Assembly: GCF_021341785.1 (NCBI RefSeq)
Contig: NZ_JAJTTF010000013.1
Coordinates: 1 to 64,000, forward strand
From: Microbacterium sp. Au-Mic1
Lineage (GTDB): Bacteria > Actinomycetota > Actinomycetes > Actinomycetales > Microbacteriaceae
DNA length: 64,000 bases
Direction: 5' to 3'
The number at the start of each line of letters is the position of its first letter. Position 1 is the stretch's first letter. Under the pieces are notes generated by a model, which did no database searches, was not told the DNA's origin, and was given only the letters and a program-made list of their open reading frames with translations. Position numbers and translations under genes: made by a program. This document shows positions 59,119 to 64,000 of this stretch, one piece after another.

Positions 59119-60657
59119 TCAGTGCCCGAGCAGCTGCTCCACGGGGCCGCGCACGAAGTAGAGCGCGAAGCCCGCGGCGACCACCCACATCAGCCAGTGC
59201 ACCTTGCGCGCCCGGCCCGAGGCGGCGTTCACGAGGGCCCAGGAGATGAAGCCGACGCCGATGCCGTTGGCGATCGAGTAGGTCAGCGGCATCGTCACGA
59301 TGGTGAGGAAGGCCGGCAGCGCCACCGCGAACTTGTCGAACTTGATCTCGCGGATCTGAGCCATCATCATCGCGCCGACGACGACCAGCGCCGCGGATCC
59401 GACCTCGATCGGCACGACCAGCGTGAGCGGGGTGACGAACATCGAGAGCAGGAACAGCGCGCCGACCACGAGCGAGGCGAGCCCCGTACGGGCGCCCTCG
59501 CCGATTCCGGAGGCGCTGTCGACGTAGACCGTGTTCGACGAGGTGGAGGTCACGCCTCCCGCGACGGCGCCGAAGCCCTCGACGACGAACGCGGAACGCA
59601 GCCGCGGGAACGTGCCGTCCTTGTAGGCCAGGCCCGCGTTCTTCGCGAGACCGGTCATGGTGCCCATGGCGTCGAAGAAGTTCGAGAACACGAGGGTGAA
59701 GACGAGCATCGTGGCCGACAGCGCACCGATCCGGCCGAAGGCTCCGAACAGGTCGAACTGACCCACCAGCCCGAAGTCGGGCACCGTGATCCAGGTGCTG
59801 GGCAGCTGCGGGATCGTCATGTGCCAGCCGTTGGGGTCCTTGAAGGACGGTCCGAGGTTCAGCACGGCCTGCGCGATGAGCGCGACCACGGTCGTCGCCA
59901 CGATGCCGATCAGGATACCGCCGGGCACCTTGCGCGCCACGAGGATCGCGATGATCACGACGCCCAGCAGGAAGATCAGAGTGGGGACCGAGGTGAGCGA
60001 TCCGCCGTTCCCGAGCTGGACCGGGGGCCCCGCCGGTGTGCGGTTCACGAAGCCCGAGTCGACGAAGCCGATGAAGGCGATGAAGAGGCCGATGCCGACC
60101 GTGATCGCGGCCTTGAGCGCCTGGGGCACGGCCTTGAAGATCGCGGTCCGGATGCCGGTGGCTCCGAACAGCACGATCAGCACGCCGTTGATCACGACCA
60201 GGCCCATGGCCTCCTGCCAGGTCACCTGACCGACGACCGAGACGGCGAGGAAGGAGTTGATGCCCAGTCCCGCGGCGAGCGCGAACGGGAGGCGGGCGAT
60301 CACGCCGAACAGGATCGTCATCACGCCGGCGGTGAGGCCGGTCGCGGCGCCGATCTGCGCGGCCTGCAGCGCGTGGCCGACGACGTCCTTGGTGCCGCCG
60401 AGGATCAGCGGGTTGAGGATCACGATGTAGGCCATCGTGACGAAGGTCACGATGCCGCCTCGGATCTCGCGGCCGACGGTCGAACCGCGACGCGAGATCT
60501 CGAAGAACCTGTCGAAGGCGTTCTTCGGCTCGGCGTCGACGGTGGTGCTGGTGCCGGTCTTCAGCGGCGGCAGGTCCTGCGCCGTGCGGGAGAACACGTC
60601 ACCGCCGGAGACGGTGGGCATGCCCTCGGTCTCGGGGCTGGGAGTGGATGACGTCAT
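59119..60657 (-). CDS. NCS2 purine permease (AzgA/GhxP type)
   Basis: 512 aa from MTSSTPSPETEGMPTVS, with AGGAG six bases upstream. About 65 polar residues precede the transport core. The AzgA-family start REIRGGIVTFVTMAYIVILNPLIL is clear, followed by LPFALAAGLGINSFLAVSVVG and 12-14 membrane segments. FSNFFDAMGTMTGLAKNAGL and TSTSSNTVYVDSASGIGEGARTGLASL carry the purine-binding and helix-10 motifs. Such permeases import guanine/hypoxanthine or adenine with protons. It lies 26 bp after the guanine deaminase gene on the same strand, so guanine is the likely cargo. Confidence 0.93.
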   Translation of the reverse strand: MTSSTPSPETEGMPTVSGGDVFSRTAQDLPPLKTGTSTTVDAEPKNAFDRFFEISRRGSTVGREIRGGIVTFVTMAYIVILNPLILGGTKDVVGHALQAAQIGAATGLTAGVMTILFGVIARLPFALAAGLGINSFLAVSVVGQVTWQEAMGLVVINGVLIVLFGATGIRTAIFKAVPQALKAAITVGIGLFIAFIGFVDSGFVNRTPAGPPVQLGNGGSLTSVPTLIFLLGVVIIAILVARKVPGGILIGIVATTVVALIAQAVLNLGPSFKDPNGWHMTIPQLPSTWITVPDFGLVGQFDLFGAFGRIGALSATMLVFTLVFSNFFDAMGTMTGLAKNAGLAYKDGTFPRLRSAFVVEGFGAVAGGVTSTSSNTVYVDSASGIGEGARTGLASLVVGALFLLSMFVTPLTLVVPIEVGSAALVVVGAMMMAQIREIKFDKFAVALPAFLTIVTMPLTYSIANGIGVGFISWALVNAASGRARKVHWLMWVVAAGFALYFVRGPVEQLLGH

Positions 60658-60683
60658 TGTCTGCTCCTGATTCCTTCGGGTCG

Positions 60684-61196
60684 TCAGTACTCGATGCGGG
60701 TGGTGGTGTGGCTCCACTCGGTGAAGGGCGCGACGCGCTCCTCAGCCGGCAGGGCGATGTCGGAGACGGGCATGAGGGCCTTGTCCTCGGGCCCGCCCTC
60801 GAAATAGCGGTAGAACACCGCGTCGTCGAAGCCGGCGTCGGCGGCGTCGTCGCGGTTCGCCGCGAAGTACACGCGGTCGACGCGCGCCCAGAGCGACGTG
60901 GCGAGGCACATCGGGCACGGCTCGCAGCTCGTGTAGAGGGTGGCGCCGGAGAGGTCGAACGTGCCGAGCTGCTGGCACGCGTTGCGGATCGCGGTCACTT
61001 CGGCGTGCGCCGAGGGATCGAGGTTCGCGGTGACCCTGTTGACGCCCTCGAAGACCCGGCCGTCGGCCGAGACGATGATGGCGCCGAACGGACCTCCGGC
61101 GTTTCGGACGTTGTCCGTGGCGAGGGCGACGGCCTGAGCGAGATACTCGGCGGGCGTCGTCGCAGCAGCGGACGAAGGCGCACTGGTGCTGTTCAT
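60684..61196 (-). CDS. guaD: Guanine deaminase (CDA-fold nucleoside/base deaminase)
   Basis: 170 aa from MNSTSAPSSAAATTPAEYLAQ. The zinc site is complete: PSAHAEVTAIRNAC (His and proton-shuttling Glu) and TSCEPCPMCLATSLWARVDRVYFA (two Cys). The C-terminal RDDAADAGFDDAVFYRYFEGG and the final TEWSHTTTRIEY resemble Bacillus GuaD, where this end shapes the guanine pocket. It turns guanine into xanthine, the substrate of the xanthine dehydrogenase encoded in the same locus. It is first in a two-gene operon with the purine permease. A leader of over 100 nt separates it from the composite operator at 61371. Other base deaminases are possible but less likely here. Confidence 0.88.
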   Translation of the reverse strand: MNSTSAPSSAAATTPAEYLAQAVALATDNVRNAGGPFGAIIVSADGRVFEGVNRVTANLDPSAHAEVTAIRNACQQLGTFDLSGATLYTSCEPCPMCLATSLWARVDRVYFAANRDDAADAGFDDAVFYRYFEGGPEDKALMPVSDIALPAEERVAPFTEWSHTTTRIEY

Positions 61197-61370
61197 GGAG
61201 AGCTTCCTTGCTGTCGTCGCAGTGATACGGCTTCCGGTCGAGCCCTTCGTCGGGCCCTTCCTCGAGATAAGTACGTCGAACCGCTAGGTTGTCATCCCAC
61301 CCGAGACGGCTGTTGCGGCCTCGGGCTGGAATGACGATAACAGCGATCCCTGTCCGCGTCCATGATTTTT

Positions 61371-61396
61371 TGGAACTCACATTCCACATTGCGGTA
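61371..61396. promoter_or_regulatory. Composite operator site 4, guaD/mod divergent gap
   Basis: TGGAA-CTCACAT-TCCA-CATTG-CGGT. It is the most diverged of the four sites, but half-site order and both spacings are kept. It could serve the guaD-permease operon, the HTH-TOBE/modABC operon, or both. Confidence 0.55.
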
Positions 61397-61439
61397 AAGA
61401 TGGTCACAACTCCGCATTCGCGGCGCTATCATCCCTTCC

Positions 61440-61847
61440 ATGACGCATTTTCGGATCAGTGAGGCAGCACGCCTTCTCGACGTCAGCGACGACACCATCC
61501 GCCGCTGGGCGGCCGAGGGGATCCTCACCGTCTCCAAGGACGATTCCGGACACCAGATCGTGCCCGGCGCGGAGCTCGCCGAACGAGCCCAGGCGCTTGC
61601 CGGCCAACCCGATCCGGGCGGCAACGTGCTGCGCAGCGCGCGCAACCGCTTCGTCGGTCTCGTCACCGCCGTGCGCGTGGAGGGCCTCATGGCGCAGATC
61701 GAGCTGCAGAGCGGACCGCACCGCATCGTGTCGCTCATGAGCGCCGAGGCTGCGACCGAGCTCGGCCTCGAGGTCGGAAGCAAAGCCGTCGCCGTCACCA
61801 AAGCCACCATGATGATCATCGAAACCGAAAGGACCGAGTCACGATGA
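61440..61847 (+). CDS. HTH-TOBE molybdate-responsive regulator (ModE-like by function)
   Basis: 135 aa from MTHFRISEAARLLDVSDDTI. TATCAT (61427-61432) ends seven bases before the ATG, so the message looks leaderless. The N-terminus is a MerR/excisionase-type helix-turn-helix (RISEAARLLDVSDDTIRRWAAEGILTVSKD), and the C-terminus (about 65-132) one Mop/TOBE domain: RSARNRFVGLVTAVRVEGLMAQIELQS...GSKAVAVTKATMMII. Classical ModE has a winged helix plus two TOBE domains, so this is a shorter, different build. It presumably binds molybdate and DNA and controls modABC, with which it overlaps by four bases (ATGA). Confidence 0.88.
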   Translation: MTHFRISEAARLLDVSDDTIRRWAAEGILTVSKDDSGHQIVPGAELAERAQALAGQPDPGGNVLRSARNRFVGLVTAVRVEGLMAQIELQSGPHRIVSLMSAEAATELGLEVGSKAVAVTKATMMIIETERTESR

Positions 61848-62659
61848 CCCGCTCCCCCCTGCCGTTCCGCCTTTCCGCGCTCGCCGCCACGGCCCTCGCC
61901 GCGTCGCTCGCCCTGACCGCGTGCTCGGGCTCGTCGCCCGCCGCGACGCCGACGCCCACCCCGACCGCCGCGGCCTCGACGGTGAGCGGCGAGCTGACCG
62001 TGTTCGCCGCCGCCTCGCTGAGCAAGGCCTTCGACCAGATCACCACCGAGTTCGAGGCGGAGAACCCGAAGGTGCACGTCAACCCGATCACCTACGACGG
62101 GTCCTCGACGCTCGCGACGCAGATCATCGAGGGCGCCCCGGTCGACGTGTTCGCCTCGGCCGATCAGAAGAACATGGACAAGGTCACCCAGGCGGGGCTC
62201 GCCGGTGACGCCCCGGTCTTCACCACGAACGTGCTGCAGATCGCCGTCGCACCCGGCAACCCGCTGAAGGTGAAGGATCTGACCTCGCTCACCGACCCGG
62301 CGCTCAAGCTCGTGCTGTGCGCCCCCGCGGTGCCCTGCGGGAACGCCGCGAAGACGCTCCTCGACGCCGCGGGAGTGACGGCGGCCCCGGTCAGCGAGGA
62401 GCAGAACGTGACCGCGGTGCTCGCCAAGGTCAAGGCCGGCGAGGCCGATGCGGGCCTGGTCTACACCACCGACGTCAAGGCCGCGGGCTCCGCGGTGACC
62501 GGCATCGCGATCGCCGGCGCCGACAAGGCGATCAACAAGTACCCGATCACGGTGCTGAAGGCCTCGAAGAACGCCGAGGCCGCGACCGCGTTCCAGAAGT
62601 TCGTGCAGTCCGACAAGGGGCAGAAGATCCTCAAGGATCTCGGGTTCGGCGGCGCATGA
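61844..62659 (+). CDS. modA: Molybdate ABC transporter substrate-binding lipoprotein
   Basis: 271 aa from MTRSPLPFRLSALAATALAA; overlaps the preceding gene. The lipobox LALTAC places the acylated Cys at residue 27, followed by a Pro/Thr-rich linker. The ModA fold follows: LTVFAAASLSKAFDQITTEFE, YDGSSTLATQIIEGAPVDVFASADQKNM (Ser ligands in GSSTLA), PCGNAAKTLLDAAGV and AGEADAGLVYTTDV. It binds molybdate or tungstate outside the membrane and hands it to ModB. Confidence 0.95.
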   Translation: MTRSPLPFRLSALAATALAASLALTACSGSSPAATPTPTPTAAASTVSGELTVFAAASLSKAFDQITTEFEAENPKVHVNPITYDGSSTLATQIIEGAPVDVFASADQKNMDKVTQAGLAGDAPVFTTNVLQIAVAPGNPLKVKDLTSLTDPALKLVLCAPAVPCGNAAKTLLDAAGVTAAPVSEEQNVTAVLAKVKAGEADAGLVYTTDVKAAGSAVTGIAIAGADKAINKYPITVLKASKNAEAATAFQKFVQSDKGQKILKDLGFGGA

Positions 62660-63567
62660 GAACGGGGGGCCGGAGGGACCCGCGCGCGGTCGTGTCGTCG
62701 TCGACGACGGCCGCGCGCGGCGACTCCCCGACCCCGCACACCGCATCGGCGGCTCTCCCGTCCGCCCAGCGCCGGCGCGGCGAGAGCCTTCCCGCCTGGC
62801 TGCTGATCCCCGCGATCGTCGCGGTGCTGCTGCTGGTGCTGCCGTTCATCGCACTGCTGGTGCGGCTGGATTGGGCGACGGTCCCGGCGGCGATCACCTC
62901 GCCGGCCGCGCTGCAGGCGCTCGGGCTCTCGCTGACCACTGCCGCGATCGCGACCGTGATCTGCGCAATCCTCGGCGTGCCTCTCGCGGTCGCCATGGCG
63001 CGCAGCCCCGGATGGCTGGCCTCGGTGCTGCGCACGCTGACCACGCTGCCGCTCGTCCTGCCCCCGCTCGTCGGAGGCATCGCGCTGCTCGCCCTGCTCG
63101 GGCGCAACGGCCTGCTCGGCGGAGCCCTCGCCGTCGCAGGCATCAGGATCCCGTTCACAACCACGGCCGTGGTCATCGCGCAGGCGTTCGTGGCGCTGCC
63201 GTTCCTGGTGATCTCGATCGAGGGCGCGCTGCGGGCGATCGGCACCGAGCACGAGCGGGTCGCGGCAGGGCTCGGGGCCAGCCGGTTCACCGTGTTCCGC
63301 CGGGTGACGCTGCCGCTCGCCGCCCCCGGGCTCCTCGCCGGCACCGTGCTGTGCTTCGCGCGGGCGCTCGGCGAGTTCGGGGCGACCGCGTTGTTCGCCG
63401 GCAACGCCGCCGGGGTGACCCGCACCATGCCGCTCGCGATCTACACGGCGTTCAACGGCGCCGGGGTCGAGGAGGACACGGCGATCGCGCTCTCGCTCCT
63501 GCTGATCCTCGTCGCCCTCGCGGTGCTCGTGCTGGTGCGCGGGTGGCGAGCGGGGAGCGTGCGATGA
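62656..63567 (+). CDS. modB: Molybdate ABC transporter permease
   Basis: 303 aa from MRTGGRRDPRAVVSSSTTAA; the start overlaps the modA stop (ATGA). About 50 polar, Arg/Ser-rich residues precede the first membrane segment, longer than in typical ModB (about 225-270 aa). Five or six membrane segments follow. The ATPase-contact EAA loop is GLGASRFTVFRRVTLPLAAPGLLAGTVLCFARALGEFGATALFAGN, as usual in ModB/CysT-type permeases. The stop overlaps modC by four bases. Confidence 0.94.
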   Translation: MRTGGRRDPRAVVSSSTTAARGDSPTPHTASAALPSAQRRRGESLPAWLLIPAIVAVLLLVLPFIALLVRLDWATVPAAITSPAALQALGLSLTTAAIATVICAILGVPLAVAMARSPGWLASVLRTLTTLPLVLPPLVGGIALLALLGRNGLLGGALAVAGIRIPFTTTAVVIAQAFVALPFLVISIEGALRAIGTEHERVAAGLGASRFTVFRRVTLPLAAPGLLAGTVLCFARALGEFGATALFAGNAAGVTRTMPLAIYTAFNGAGVEEDTAIALSLLLILVALAVLVLVRGWRAGSVR

Positions 63568-64000
63568 GGGTCGATGTGCACACCCGTCGCGGCGCGTTCG
63601 CGATGTCCGCGGCCTTCGAAACGCAGCCGGGTGAGATCCTCGCCGTGATCGGACCGAACGGATCCGGCAAGTCGACGCTGCTGAACGCGATCGCCGGACT
63701 CCTGCCCGCCGCGGGCTCCGTCGTCGTCGGCGACCGCGTGCTCGACGCCCCTGCCGGTCCCGGTGCGCCGCGCGGGACTCACGTGCCGCCGTCCCGGCGC
63801 CGCATCGCACTGCTCGGCCAGCGCCCGCTGCTGTTCCCGCACCTGTCCATACGCGAGAACGTCGCGTTCGGACCGCGCGCACAAGGGGTTCCGCGGGCCG
63901 AGGCCCGTCGTCGCGCTTCGATGCGGCTGGAGGAGGTCGGGCTGGGTGGTCTCGCCGCGCGTCGCCCCGCCGAGCTCTCCGGCGGACAGCAGCAACGGGC
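63564..64000 (+). CDS. modC: Molybdate ABC transporter ATPase (partial)
   Basis: The first 145 codons are present; the gene runs off the window. It begins MRVDVHTRRGAFAMSAAFET. Walker A is VIGPNGSGKSTLL (about 29-41), the Q-loop region LLGQRPLLFPHLSIRENVAFG, and the signature LSGGQQQRA marks the edge of the window. As in ModC, a C-terminal TOBE domain is expected beyond the edge. It energises ModB for molybdate uptake. Confidence 0.94.
   Translation, partial: MRVDVHTRRGAFAMSAAFETQPGEILAVIGPNGSGKSTLLNAIAGLLPAAGSVVVGDRVLDAPAGPGAPRGTHVPPSRRRIALLGQRPLLFPHLSIRENVAFGPRAQGVPRAEARRRASMRLEEVGLGGLAARRPAELSGGQQQR

Overview
The window is GC-rich (roughly 70%) actinobacterial chromosome, most likely from Microbacterium or a close Microbacteriaceae relative. 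The reasons are codon use, tight ATGA-coupled operons, GTG starts, many apparently leaderless promoters, a DUF7882-type small protein known mainly from that family, and Gly-Ser habitually written GGATCC. I assign the genus by impression, not by alignment. I see no tRNA, rRNA, CRISPR array, insertion sequence or prophage.

Layout. 1-11.5 kb: a minus-strand surface operon (giant Ig-like/FN3 protein, MoxR ATPase, DUF58 protein, transglutaminase-fold membrane protein, RDD protein running off the window). 11.6-17.1 kb: a small membrane protein, DNA glycosylase Tag, and a nucleoside salvage block (ribokinase and GntR regulator facing an MFS transporter and nucleoside hydrolase across a 25-bp palindrome). 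17.2-24.5 kb: acyl-CoA oxidase, Orn/Lys/Arg decarboxylase, RecQ. 24.7-30.3 kb: acetyltransferase, pirin, then an ECF transporter with a fused A-A-T subunit, an iron box and a siderophore-interacting protein. 30.4-32.7 kb: a PadR-controlled ABC-2 exporter. 33-43.9 kb: mixed housekeeping, including a molbindin, an acyl-CoA dehydrogenase, a VanY-type peptidase, a radical SAM protein split by an intein, a lysozyme-like protein, a DEAD-box helicase with a long repetitive tail, and an aldose epimerase.

44-64 kb is a purine-catabolism and molybdenum locus. It has an IclR regulator, a classical xanthine dehydrogenase (XdhA FeS/FAD plus XdhB Moco, with XdhC), a second molybdenum hydroxylase of different architecture (XdhC-like, separate FAD subunit, fused FeS-Moco subunit, MocA-like nucleotidyltransferase), guanine deaminase with an NCS2 purine permease, and an HTH-TOBE protein leading modABC. 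By inference, the permease brings in purines, GuaD converts guanine to xanthine, the hydroxylases oxidise hypoxanthine/xanthine, and ModABC with the TOBE proteins supplies molybdate for their cofactor.

The strongest new signal is a composite operator, NGGAA-N7-TCC(G/A)-N5-CGG(A/T). It occurs at four places, each a control point of this 44-64 kb locus: before iclR, before xdhAB, before the second hydroxylase operon, and in the guaD/mod divergent gap. Other notable points are the intein placed exactly at the third cluster cysteine of a radical SAM enzyme, the iron box in front of an ECF transporter, a transglutaminase fold whose catalytic Cys is Asp, long hairpins inside two operons, and three copies of a palindromic intergenic element.
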